This document shows, piece after piece, positions 1-8,527 of a stretch of DNA of 61,690 nt (position 1 is the stretch's first letter; each line of letters opens with the position of its first letter). The notes below the pieces were generated by a model. The model was not told the origin of the DNA, did no database searches, and worked only from the letters and a program-made list of their open reading frames with translations. Made by a program: the position numbers and the translations under genes. Location: the NCBI RefSeq assembly GCF_000390185.1, contig NZ_AQHR01000001.1, positions 1 to 61,690 of the forward strand. The letters are read 5' to 3'. This DNA is from Lunatimonas lonarensis (GTDB lineage: Bacteria > Bacteroidota > Bacteroidia > Cytophagales > Cyclobacteriaceae).

Positions 1-73
1 CAGGTTTAGCTATATTGAATGTGTGAGTTTTTAAGCAGACCCTACATAGACGCAGGGATTTTCCATACCCTAA

Positions 74-105
74 AAATAAAAAAACCGCTTAGAATATCTA
101 AGCGG
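74..105 (-). terminator. Rho-independent terminator of the tRNA gene
   Basis: A 9-bp perfect inverted repeat (CCGCTTAGA / TCTAAGCGG, arms 85-93 and 97-105) with a 3-nt loop is followed, in minus-strand direction, by a T-rich run (the A-tract at 74-84). It starts 8 nt beyond the tRNA 3' end, so it is the expected transcript end of that gene. Confidence 0.8.
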
Positions 106-112
106 CTGTATG

Positions 113-186
113 TGGGCCCAGCTGGGCTCGAACCAGCGACCTCCTGATTATGAGTCAGAAGCTCTAACCAACTGAGCTATAGGCCC
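113..186 (-). tRNA. tRNA with CAU anticodon (Ile2 or elongator Met)
   Basis: Read on the minus strand this 74-nt segment folds as a full cloverleaf: acceptor GGGCCTA / TGGGCCC, D-arm containing AGCTCAGTTGGTTAGAGC, anticodon loop CTCATAA (anticodon CAU), and T-arm GCTGG-TTCGAGC-CCAGC. The CCA end is not encoded. Elongator Met and the lysidine-modified Ile2 tRNA share this anticodon loop. The T-arm and acceptor resemble E. coli ileX, so tRNA-Ile2 is slightly favoured, but sequence alone does not settle it. Confidence 0.93.
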
Positions 187-382
187 AAATTATCTATCTT
201 AAGCTACCTCCTGCCCCTATCGTCCCGATAGCTATCTGGAGGATAGTCAGAATCGCTAACCACCGGAGTCCGAATTGATATCTGGAACCCTTGACATTTT
301 TTAGCTGTCATCCTATGGCAACACCTTGCTTTTGGGACTGCAATGTTACATATTTGGATTTAATTTAACAACTTCAACACGT

Positions 383-1009
383 ATGAAAAACATTCCGGAT
401 ATTAAATTTTTAATCTTTGATCTAGGCAATGTTATTTACGACATCGACTATTCCTTAACGTTCAACAAGTTATACAGCAAGCTACCTGAGGACCTTCACG
501 AACACGCGAGACAGTTTATGGTTTCCAACACCCATTTTCAACTTGAAATGGGCAAAATAACCGAATCTGAATTTAGGGACGGGGTCAGAGACTATTTCGG
601 CCAAAATTGGCAAGACGAATGGATAGACGAAGTTTGGAACGCTCTCTTAGTGGATATACCCAATGAACGACTTGAGCTGCTGGCCAAACTCAAATCGGAT
701 TATGGAATTTATATGCTCAGCAACACCAACTCGATCCACTTCAAAGTAGTGGACGAGTTGTTTGCAAAACGGTTGGGGTCGGCTTGGCCAGCACTGTTCG
801 ACAAACTGTTTTTGAGTCACGAAATGGGATTACGAAAACCCGATAAAGCCATTTATCAAGCCGTATTGGACGAAATTGGCGGAAAGCCAGAGGAATGCCT
901 GTTCTTCGATGACCTCGAAGCTAACCTGGAGGGAGCCAGGAGCCTTGGTATTCAGACCCATCACATCACCCATCCGAAGGCATTGATTGAGTTTTTTGAA
1001 AATGTATAG
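383..1009 (+). CDS. HAD superfamily (subfamily IA) hydrolase
   Basis: This 208-residue protein is probably a cytosolic phosphatase of the HAD-IA group (YihX or epoxide-hydrolase-N-like). Motif I is FDLGNV (D13 the nucleophile). Motif II is the Ser in MLSNTNS, motif III the Lys in LRKPDKA and motif IV FFDD. The cap is inserted after motif I, as in subfamily IA. An upstream in-frame ATG at 326 would add 19 residues, but homology begins at the start chosen here, where ATGAAAAAC follows an A-rich leader. The stop lies 8 nt inside the next gene, so translation of the two may be coupled. The substrate cannot be deduced. Confidence 0.88.
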   Translation: MKNIPDIKFLIFDLGNVIYDIDYSLTFNKLYSKLPEDLHEHARQFMVSNTHFQLEMGKITESEFRDGVRDYFGQNWQDEWIDEVWNALLVDIPNERLELLAKLKSDYGIYMLSNTNSIHFKVVDELFAKRLGSAWPALFDKLFLSHEMGLRKPDKAIYQAVLDEIGGKPEECLFFDDLEANLEGARSLGIQTHHITHPKALIEFFENV

Positions 1010-2111
1010 TCCAAAGGAGTATGCAAAGCATAGCCTCCTCTTTTTACTGACCTTGCTAGCCACAACGCTGGCAGGTGGAGAATGGCTATTCGGACGCAGT
1101 ATATTGTCATCGGAACGCCCGCTGACCTGGGAGTATTTTCTTCTTTCCCTAGAGTTTTCGATACCCTTCATCGGTATTCTTTTGATCCATGAACTCGGTC
1201 ACCTGTTTGCATCGATCTATTACCGAGTTAGGGCATCACTACCCTATTTCATTCCGGGTTGGTTAGGCTTTCTGGGGGCACCTTCGATTGGTACCTTTGG
1301 TGCCATCATCCAAATGAAGGACCGGGTCAGCAGTAGACGGATATTTTTTGATGTAGGGATAGCCGGACCTCTAGCAGGCTTTGTATTGGCCTTCGGTGTA
1401 CTAATTTATGGATTTATCCACCTTCCGGACGGGGATTTTATATACGAAATCCACCCCGAATACTTGGATCCTACGTTTGACCCTGATAATCAGGAAGGAG
1501 TTATGGATCTCAAGCTGGGCTACAACCTACTATTTTGGCTACTGGAAAAAACCTTAGCAGATCCCGAAAAAATGCCCAATATGTCCGAAGTCATTCATTA
1601 TCCATACTTGTTTGCCGGTTATTTGGCACTATTCTTTACCGCGCTGAACCTATTGCCTATCGGGCAGCTGGATGGAGGACATGTGGTATTTGGCCTATTC
1701 CCCAAGCACCATAGAAGCATCTCCTTCAGTGCCTATACGATTTTTATATTCTTCGCTGGATTGGGGGTGGTATCTCCCTTTGAGGAGTTTGGGTACCTGT
1801 TGGTTGCTCTGCCGCTTTATGTGGGCTTCGTGTTTATCTGCTATTCCAAGTCCGGCCTTCCCACCACTAACAAGCTGATGATCGCTTTACTCATTGTCGC
1901 TTTGCAGTATTCCCTTGTCAGTTTCTTCCCCAAATTAGAGGGATACAGCGGTTGGTTGTTCTTTGCTTTCTTACTGGGAAGAATCCTCGGCATTCAGCAC
2001 CCATCGGTGGCCGACAATAGACCCTTGAGCGCCACCCAAAAATTACTGGGCTGGATAGCTATTCTGATATTTATACTCTGTTTTATTCCACAGCCTTTTA
2101 TCATCAAATAA
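1002..2111 (+). CDS. M50 family site-2 protease-like membrane metalloprotease
   Basis: This 369-residue polytopic membrane protein carries the zinc motif HELGH at residues 63-67 in a transmembrane helix. The second M50 signature, NLLPIGQLDGGH, which supplies the third zinc ligand, lies near residue 220. These are the hallmarks of intramembrane site-2 proteases. No PDZ domain is visible, so it resembles compact family members rather than RseP. A TTG 15 nt upstream is possible, but the ATG overlapping the HAD gene stop is preferred. Related proteins cleave membrane-bound regulators. The substrate here is unknown and no anti-sigma gene is adjacent. Confidence 0.88.
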   Translation: MYSPKEYAKHSLLFLLTLLATTLAGGEWLFGRSILSSERPLTWEYFLLSLEFSIPFIGILLIHELGHLFASIYYRVRASLPYFIPGWLGFLGAPSIGTFGAIIQMKDRVSSRRIFFDVGIAGPLAGFVLAFGVLIYGFIHLPDGDFIYEIHPEYLDPTFDPDNQEGVMDLKLGYNLLFWLLEKTLADPEKMPNMSEVIHYPYLFAGYLALFFTALNLLPIGQLDGGHVVFGLFPKHHRSISFSAYTIFIFFAGLGVVSPFEEFGYLLVALPLYVGFVFICYSKSGLPTTNKLMIALLIVALQYSLVSFFPKLEGYSGWLFFAFLLGRILGIQHPSVADNRPLSATQKLLGWIAILIFILCFIPQPFIIK

Positions 2112-2128
2112 ACGGGCTGTGGAAACGC

Positions 2129-2434
2129 CTATTCTTCTTCCAAGGATCTGTAGGCCAAAATGCCGCCAAGTACGTTTCGCACCTTTTCGAATCCCTTTGC
2201 CATCAAAAAATTCTTTGCATTCCCACTCCGTGCACCAGACCGGCAATGTATGATTATTTCTTTGCCCTTGTAAGCTTCCAATTCATCGAGTTTGTCAGGA
2301 AGCTCCCCCAAAGGTATATTCAATGCACCAAGGTTATCATCTTCATACTCATACTCCTCGCGCACATCCAAAAAAAGGAATTCTTCGTTGCGGGAAAGGC
2401 GGGCTTTCAATTCTCCTACGGTAATATCTTCCAT
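2129..2434 (-). CDS. Single-domain rhodanese-like sulfurtransferase
   Basis: This 101-residue protein is one rhodanese domain without signal peptide. The active-site loop is CRSGARS with the nucleophilic Cys at residue 64, and the N-terminal FLDVREEYEY is the usual CH2A-type motif. Such small cytosolic rhodaneses transfer sulfane sulfur to thiol acceptors. It is the last gene of a minus-strand series containing Fe-S assembly factors (Mrp and a NifU-like protein). That is compatible with sulfur trafficking, but two secreted-protein genes lie between, so a functional link is only inference. Confidence 0.9.
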   Translation of the reverse strand: MEDITVGELKARLSRNEEFLFLDVREEYEYEDDNLGALNIPLGELPDKLDELEAYKGKEIIIHCRSGARSGNAKNFLMAKGFEKVRNVLGGILAYRSLEEE

Positions 2435-2438
2435 TGGT

Positions 2439-4298
2439 CTATTTTATAATCAATCGAATGGATGTCCATCGATTTTGTGAAAGAATGCGAACAAGGTACA
2501 AACCCCGTTGCCGATTTACAAAACTAATCAAATTACCCTGTTCGGTCGATTCTATCGGTACATTAATTTCCCTTCCCTGAAAATCAAACACCCGAATTTC
2601 ATCTGCCCTGCCCAGCAAAACGACATTATCTGAATTAGAGGGATTGGGGTAGAGGAGAAACGCTGCCTCCGCATCACCCGGAACCACCGGAAACGGAGGA
2701 TTGGACGAAACATGGGGACGTATCATCAGGCTGCCCCGCACGGTTTCGTTTTGCTCCCATTCACCATATACGTTAAAGAACACCTCATCACCGGTGTCCG
2801 ATGCTTTATCCAACCCAACATGGACAAAATCATTGGTAAACTGGGTGAAACCGACATAAAAGTTTCCAGCTATCCGAACGTTGGTATCTATTGGGAAATA
2901 CGCAAATTCATTGGGTGCCTGCCATTCGGGAATCACCACATCCTGCCGAAATACAGCATTGCGGCCAAGGGAATCCCAGACCGATAACTCAACCACTGTT
3001 CCCCGCTGTAGAAAGTTGGTAAAATTAATGCTCACTCCCGTTACAAAGGCCGGTGCTGGGGCTTGGTACCGGACAGCCAGCATACCTGATGTTTGATTGA
3101 TTCCCGCAGCGTATTCTGCGGAACCGTCATCGTATGCAATAAAGTCCCGTAGGGGCGTAATTGTCCGGACGGTATCATTTATCCGGAAATCAACAGATGG
3201 CTCAAAGATCGTATCCCTACCAACCACTTGGGCTACTTTAAAACCATCACCCGTAGATAAATATACGGTCGTCTCCAAATCAAACCCTTCGGCAAGTTGT
3301 AAATCCAAACCTGCAAACGGGGCACTGAAGAAATCCCGCCTCTCCCGCGCTAGTGGCACGGGAATTAGGGGCGTATTGGCATTAAGCTCCCTCAGCAATA
3401 AATTGGTTTGGGCATCCCTAAGGGTAACTGTATATTCCATGGCCCGAAACCGATTACTCAGGTTATTAAATTGAGCGGCGATTCTCACGGGATCCTGTGT
3501 GGCGGAAGCGCCAAACCAAAAATAGGGATAGGCAGCATAGCGCCCTAGGGGACTGTTGGGTAGCTGGGTAAGTGCCCTATCTTCGAAAAACAAATCAGAA
3601 GCTTGCCGACCTTTATTCAAATAAACATAATCGACCAGCCAAGTATCATAAGGCCCGGACAACCGTCCTACATACTGAAAACGAAACCGGAACGCGCCGT
3701 GTAAAAACGGTTCTCCAACCTGTATAATCTCCTGAACAAACACATTAGGATTCAGTTCATAGCCGCCCGACTGCTCCCAAACTACAATCCACTCACCAGA
3801 ACTGTTCAGAAACTGGAGCTCCAATTGATCAGTCGCGTCCGGCATTTCACCTTTACCACCTGCCTGCCAGAAAAAGCTCAAAAAAACCGTTTGCCGCTCC
3901 GAAGGTGTCAATGTGGAGAGATTGATGGGAAGCGAGGTAAGCCGATCGCCTTCCCCGTTTGCCAGGCGGTCACGGGAATAGGGGTTTCCCACCTCATCTA
4001 CGCCATCCAAATAAACTGCCCCAACCGAGGGGGGATTAATACCCATAGATGCGGAACGATTTACGCCCCGATTTTCCCACAGATGCCGGTTGAGGGTATC
4101 TGCTGAAAAATCATCCCAAAAAGGCAAATTCAGCACCTCTGCTGCCTGCCTTGCGTAGGGTTGATTCATGCCGTCGGTCGAAGGAGCCTCCGAAGCATTC
4201 ACTAGCGGAAGCTGTTGGATCTGACCCATGACTGGCATGGCAACACCCACAGCTAGGATAAAAAATAGGGTAACCGCTATGACCCTGTCAACGATCAT
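2439..4298 (-). CDS. T9SS-sorted secreted protein, function unknown
   Basis: The 619-residue product begins with a hydrophobic signal peptide (MIVDRVIAVTLFFILAVGV) and ends in a type A T9SS sorting domain, starting LYPNPSNS about 75 residues from the end and closing with a basic-hydrophobic strand. The middle is beta-rich with Trp/Phe/Asn-rich blocks and no catalytic motif I recognise, so an adhesin or surface structural protein is as likely as an enzyme. The ATG shares its A with the upstream TGA stop, a 1-base overlap typical of translational coupling with the PASTA gene. An ATG 36 nt earlier would put 12 residues before the signal peptide and is less likely. Confidence 0.85.
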   Translation of the reverse strand: MIVDRVIAVTLFFILAVGVAMPVMGQIQQLPLVNASEAPSTDGMNQPYARQAAEVLNLPFWDDFSADTLNRHLWENRGVNRSASMGINPPSVGAVYLDGVDEVGNPYSRDRLANGEGDRLTSLPINLSTLTPSERQTVFLSFFWQAGGKGEMPDATDQLELQFLNSSGEWIVVWEQSGGYELNPNVFVQEIIQVGEPFLHGAFRFRFQYVGRLSGPYDTWLVDYVYLNKGRQASDLFFEDRALTQLPNSPLGRYAAYPYFWFGASATQDPVRIAAQFNNLSNRFRAMEYTVTLRDAQTNLLLRELNANTPLIPVPLARERRDFFSAPFAGLDLQLAEGFDLETTVYLSTGDGFKVAQVVGRDTIFEPSVDFRINDTVRTITPLRDFIAYDDGSAEYAAGINQTSGMLAVRYQAPAPAFVTGVSINFTNFLQRGTVVELSVWDSLGRNAVFRQDVVIPEWQAPNEFAYFPIDTNVRIAGNFYVGFTQFTNDFVHVGLDKASDTGDEVFFNVYGEWEQNETVRGSLMIRPHVSSNPPFPVVPGDAEAAFLLYPNPSNSDNVVLLGRADEIRVFDFQGREINVPIESTEQGNLISFVNRQRGLYLVRILSQNRWTSIRLIIK

Positions 4299-5071
4299 CA
4301 AAAATTTATTGAATCGTCCAAAATCGACACCCATATATCTACCAACTCTCCGGTTTTAGCCACCACACCATCAGGTGGCAGCTGCCGAATAACCGTCCCT
4401 TTCGGAACAGTATCTGTCTTTACGTAATTGATCCTACCGAGCCGCAGACCCGATCCTACGATCAAAAACTCGGCCTCTATATCGTCCATGCCGATCAGAT
4501 TCGGCATATCGAGGCTTTGATTGCCATAGCCATCCCCTACTACCAAATCGATCTGGGAGCCTTTGGGAATCTCAAAGCCCTCCCTGATATCCCTACCTCT
4601 GTATTTTTGTTCCAACACGACGTTCATGCCAATATCGGGCACATAGATAATTTCTCCCCGCACCAGCCCATAATTTGCCAATATCTCCTGGGCGTTTTTC
4701 AGCGGGGTATTCACCAAGCTGGGCATTTTGATCAGAGGCGGATTCTCGGCATTTAGTGTCACGTATATTTTACGGTCGTGCTTTACCTTAGCCCCCGGCT
4801 TTGGGTTTTGTTTTAACACCGAAAGCGGCTTGGCATCGGCCACAAATCCACTGTCCAGCGTAATCTCGTAGCGCAAATCGCGGGAGGAAAGAAAACCGGT
4901 CAATTCGGAATAGTGGATACCCTCCAAGTCAGGAACGGTTACCGTTTCCCCATGATTGGTGTAGTTCGGTAGATAAATGTTAAAAAAAAGAAACAACAGT
5001 ATCATCAATATACCGAGCATCATGCCCACATGAATGCCCAGCTTCTTCAATCCTTTTCCAATTCCTTCCAT
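4298..5071 (-). CDS. Membrane-anchored triple-PASTA protein
   Basis: This 257-residue protein has a short basic N-terminus, one transmembrane helix (about residues 13-33) and three PASTA repeats outside the membrane, starting at VTVPDLEG, IKMPSLVN and LDMPNLIG. PASTA domains bind muropeptides or peptidoglycan and usually sit on Ser/Thr kinases or penicillin-binding proteins. Here there is neither kinase nor transpeptidase domain, so it may be a cell-wall-sensing or structural anchor. A TTG 27 nt upstream could extend the frame, but this ATG gives a normal membrane N-terminus. It is coupled to the T9SS protein gene by overlapping stop and start. Confidence 0.88.
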   Translation of the reverse strand: MEGIGKGLKKLGIHVGMMLGILMILLFLFFNIYLPNYTNHGETVTVPDLEGIHYSELTGFLSSRDLRYEITLDSGFVADAKPLSVLKQNPKPGAKVKHDRKIYVTLNAENPPLIKMPSLVNTPLKNAQEILANYGLVRGEIIYVPDIGMNVVLEQKYRGRDIREGFEIPKGSQIDLVVGDGYGNQSLDMPNLIGMDDIEAEFLIVGSGLRLGRINYVKTDTVPKGTVIRQLPPDGVVAKTGELVDIWVSILDDSINF

Positions 5072-5197
5072 AACAGGTTTTATAGACAATGCAATCAAAC
5101 GTAAAGCTAACCAATTTTTAGCTCCAAAGGTAGTCAGCTACCCAACAAAGCTCGTCTGCATTTAGGCCACTCACGAAAAAGCGAACGTTCAAACCGG

Positions 5198-8100
5198 CTA
5201 GTTTATTATCAGCTTTTTGGTAACCGCAAAAAACCTACTGCTTATTTGGACGATGTAAACTCCTTTCGAAAACTTGACCGTGTCGAAGGTGTAGGTTTGG
5301 TTTAGGGTATGGGGCTTCACCGCCTCCAAAACCACTTTTCCGTCTGGCGAAATAACGCGGATAACTACCTCTTCAAACTCCGAAAAGTTGAAGGCTAACT
5401 GAAAACGCTCCCTTGCCGGATTTGGAAATAAAGCGGTATTGTTCAACCCTGGATCTACAGGGTTCGGGTTATCGGAAAGAAATAATTCCAAATCATCCAG
5501 AAACAATGAGGCCCCAGGTGCACCCTGATCACTTACCTTAAAATACACCCTTACGTTGTCCTGGCCCGTAAAGGGAGAAAAATTGATGAACTCCCTCCGG
5601 TTGAGTTCGGGACTAGCAACGCTTGGCGGTTGTCCAGATTCGCCGGTATTTAACGCCCCTCCCTCCGTTCGCCATACCGAGGTGCCGGTAACTCCCCCGT
5701 CTGTACTTACCCATACTTCAAAGGCCAACTCCGAAGAAGTAGAAAAACCTGCTCCAGACCAAACGAAAAACAAGCCAGCCCGGTCGGTGCCACTTAGATC
5801 AAAGACAGGCGAGGCAAACCAATAAGAATCCCCCCGTTCGATCGCCGTAAGACCCAGAAAGTTATTGCCTGAGGCTGCTTCCGATAAAACCCGCCATGAA
5901 GAAAAATTTCGTTCCGGGTTGATCCTTATCCATCGCCCAAGCGCCTCGGTACGGTCAAAGTCTTGCCGCCAAGGCACCGCGATAGAAGAACTGTCCTGCA
6001 CGATATGCCAACGAAGGTTGCTGCTATTCCTTCCATTCTGGTCAAAATTGGGCCGATAAATCCGGTAGTCTATTCGGTTTTGCCCAAAACGATAAAAGTC
6101 AGGCAATTCCAATGGCCTTGATTCCCCAATACCTAATCCAAAATCAGTAATCAAAAGCGTGGTGACCTCAGAGGAACGACCGTTCATAAAAACATCTACC
6201 AAAAACCCCTCTATAGGTAGGTTACCAGTGTTTTCGATCACTACTTCATCCACCTCCTGCAACCCAGCGGTTATTGGCAACGGACTGGTCTTTTTCGCTA
6301 TGCGAAAGTTGTACCGATATACCTCTTGGTCGTGCAAAGCCAAGTTCTTGACGAAAATGTTGTTGCCAAAACCGTTTACGGATAGCAGCGCAACCCGTAC
6401 ACTTTCGTTGCCCGCATAGGCGCTAAGGTCTACTACCTCCTTTCTGAACTGGTCTCTTCTGCTTGGGAAAAACTCGATGAACGTCCGAGGCTGGGTGGCG
6501 AGCGAATCGTCCCGTCTATTGTACAAGTAGTCCATCGCATCAAAGGTGTTGCCACAATCCAATGATACGGCTACCATCAAACCATCCTGAAACTGGTCGC
6601 TGTCAAAGGGTGCAAAAGCCAGGTCGAAAGAAAGCTGAGGATTGTCGATACCTACCAGGCTGAATACCGGACTTATCAAATAATCCACCTCACCCTGAAG
6701 GTTATAATTGAAGCCATTGAGAAATACCGCCTCCTCAGAGACTCCGTCCAAAGACAGCATGATGGGAGCCCAGGTAATGAGATTATCGGGATTAAATATA
6801 TCCCAACGCTCCAAACCTTCCTCTGATTGTAGGAACGGCAGCCCTGTAGTCGAGGCTATGGAAGGCATGGAATTCAAATAGTTGTTAAAGGGGTCTTCAT
6901 CCTCGCCTCCATTAACTGTCAGTATTTCGGCCTCAAAGAAATTGAACGAGGAAGTAAGGACTATCGGGTCAAAAAAGAGGGTATCGCTTGTACCAACAGA
7001 CAGAAACAAATCAAAAGAACGGGTTTGTAGTACCTGATCGTTGAGACGAATCTGCACTTCCGCCTGTTCGACCAGATTCTCCCCCACATTGGATACCACG
7101 ATTTTCGGAACTACCTCTTCCGAGCAGATAAAACGAAAAGGATCGATGATTTTGTCCAACTGAAGGTTGTTCTGAAGCAATTCCGGCTCCTGTAAACCAC
7201 GGCTGGTCAACAGCGAATTCCTTCGTGGGCTAAAGGCCAACACGGTATTCATACGTTCTATTTGTCCTTGGGTAAACAGGTTCATGCATACGTCGGAGGT
7301 ATAATCCATGAAGTTCTGAAACATATCCACGGAGCTACAGCTGGATCTGGGATGGGGCGGGCAGCCTACCGTAAAGAAGCCCTGTTCCGGGGTGTCATCC
7401 ACAAAATCATCTATGCCACAACCACCATCTCCCCATATGTGCCTTAAGCCAAAAAAATGGCCGACTTCATGGGTGGCAGTTCGTCCTCTTGATACCGGCA
7501 GTGCATTACCTCCTACGCCAAAATACCGATAGTCAATAGTCACGCCATCGGTCATTCGGGTTGGTGGAGGAAAATTCAGGCCAGGAAGGTTACTTGCCAC
7601 GGGGAAACTTGCATACCCGATATTGGGAGATTGTAACGGCAACACCCACAGATTCAAGTATTCTTCCGCAGGCCAATAGGCCAGTTCGCTGATTTGGGCG
7701 TTGAAACCAAGCGGATAAGAATCACGGGGTCCACGCACCCGGTTAATCCCGTTGGTGGGCATCCCGCTTGGATCCTGTTTGGCCAAAACAAATTCTATCC
7801 TGGGATCGCCAGCAACGCTTACAAACTCAGGAGGGGTATCTACTGCGTCGGGGTTCAACCTTCTAAAGTCTTGATTAAGAATTTCAATCTGGGAAAAAAC
7901 CTGGGCATCCGGAATATTGGCTTCCACTCCCACGGGTGTTCCAGTGTGGATAATATGGACTACAACAGGGATCCTACGGATTTCGCTATCCTCCATCTGC
8001 CGAAGTCGGCTACCGGTGGCCGCCACCTCCTTTTTCTTTCGTGCCAGCCAGGATTCAAAATACTCCTTAGACCCAAACACCCCCAGTTCCCGTTCCTGAA

Positions 8101-8290
8101 GCTGCTCCATAAACACTGCTCCGCATTTTTCATCGTGAACATGTAGGGAGGAGTGGTCGGTTACGTCAACCGCTTGCTGGGCAGAGGCCGAAAAACCAGC
8201 CGTAAACACAAAAACCCAAGCTACAGCCAACGGCATTACTTGGGTAAAAAAAGATAACCAGCGGCTGCAATCCCTAGGCCACTTCAACAT
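5198..8290 (-). CDS. M43-family (pappalysin-like) zinc metalloprotease with T9SS sorting domain
   Basis: This 1030-residue secreted protein has an N-terminal signal sequence ending near SASAQQ (residue 39). Its metalloprotease domain has the metzincin zinc motif HEVGHFFGLRH (H274, H278 and H284, E275 as base) followed by a Met-turn candidate at FMDYTSD. Long beta-sandwich regions follow, and a type A T9SS C-terminal domain starts at LFPNPARE. M43 enzymes are extracellular endopeptidases, so it is probably exported by T9SS and retained on the surface or released. The ATG lies 17 nt inside the NifU-like gene, so it may be co-transcribed with the Fe-S genes. A later ATG at residue 19 is an alternative start. 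Confidence 0.92.
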   Translation of the reverse strand: MLKWPRDCSRWLSFFTQVMPLAVAWVFVFTAGFSASAQQAVDVTDHSSLHVHDEKCGAVFMEQLQERELGVFGSKEYFESWLARKKKEVAATGSRLRQMEDSEIRRIPVVVHIIHTGTPVGVEANIPDAQVFSQIEILNQDFRRLNPDAVDTPPEFVSVAGDPRIEFVLAKQDPSGMPTNGINRVRGPRDSYPLGFNAQISELAYWPAEEYLNLWVLPLQSPNIGYASFPVASNLPGLNFPPPTRMTDGVTIDYRYFGVGGNALPVSRGRTATHEVGHFFGLRHIWGDGGCGIDDFVDDTPEQGFFTVGCPPHPRSSCSSVDMFQNFMDYTSDVCMNLFTQGQIERMNTVLAFSPRRNSLLTSRGLQEPELLQNNLQLDKIIDPFRFICSEEVVPKIVVSNVGENLVEQAEVQIRLNDQVLQTRSFDLFLSVGTSDTLFFDPIVLTSSFNFFEAEILTVNGGEDEDPFNNYLNSMPSIASTTGLPFLQSEEGLERWDIFNPDNLITWAPIMLSLDGVSEEAVFLNGFNYNLQGEVDYLISPVFSLVGIDNPQLSFDLAFAPFDSDQFQDGLMVAVSLDCGNTFDAMDYLYNRRDDSLATQPRTFIEFFPSRRDQFRKEVVDLSAYAGNESVRVALLSVNGFGNNIFVKNLALHDQEVYRYNFRIAKKTSPLPITAGLQEVDEVVIENTGNLPIEGFLVDVFMNGRSSEVTTLLITDFGLGIGESRPLELPDFYRFGQNRIDYRIYRPNFDQNGRNSSNLRWHIVQDSSSIAVPWRQDFDRTEALGRWIRINPERNFSSWRVLSEAASGNNFLGLTAIERGDSYWFASPVFDLSGTDRAGLFFVWSGAGFSTSSELAFEVWVSTDGGVTGTSVWRTEGGALNTGESGQPPSVASPELNRREFINFSPFTGQDNVRVYFKVSDQGAPGASLFLDDLELFLSDNPNPVDPGLNNTALFPNPARERFQLAFNFSEFEEVVIRVISPDGKVVLEAVKPHTLNQTYTFDTVKFSKGVYIVQISSRFFAVTKKLIIN

Positions 8291-8522
8291 TTACTGCCTC
8301 TACTTTCACAATTTCGGGTATGGCCTTTTTGATGGCTTCCTCCACTCCGGCTTTGAGCGTCATAGAGGACATGGGGCAGGAACTGCAGGTTCCGGTTAGT
8401 TCCAACCTCAGCACCATTTCCTCCGTGAGGTCGACAACTTTCACGTTCCCTCCATCTGCCTCCAAGTACGGACGTATGGTATCCAATGCCGCCTCAATCT
8501 GATCTTTAAATTGATCTAACAT
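8274..8522 (-). CDS. NifU-like C-terminal domain Fe-S scaffold protein
   Basis: This 82-residue protein is a stand-alone NifU/Nfu domain. The CSSC motif (in GTCSSCPMSS) is the pair of cysteines that holds a bridging [4Fe-4S] cluster for delivery to target enzymes. The alternative start nine bases upstream is a TTG overlapping the mrp stop; the ATG used here lies 5 nt after that stop. Adjacency to the Mrp/ApbC ATPase, which also carries or transfers clusters, supports a shared role in Fe-S maturation. Confidence 0.92.
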   Translation of the reverse strand: MLDQFKDQIEAALDTIRPYLEADGGNVKVVDLTEEMVLRLELTGTCSSCPMSSMTLKAGVEEAIKKAIPEIVKVEAVNVEVA

Positions 8523-8527
8523 GCTTT

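Noticed and set aside
187-382. Possible second tRNA or small RNA downstream of the tRNA gene
   Set aside because: No cloverleaf or strong stem is visible. Only a short GATAG-containing repeat resembling part of a REP unit is present.
987-1009. TTG start for the M50 protease giving a longer overlap with the HAD gene
   Set aside because: An ATG 15 nt downstream starts a normal N-terminus, and the extra residues are not needed.
3097-3474. 125-codon plus-strand frame opposite the T9SS protein gene
   Set aside because: It runs antisense inside a well-supported gene with signal peptide and sorting domain, and the product is basic, Ser/Arg-rich and typical of a shadow frame.
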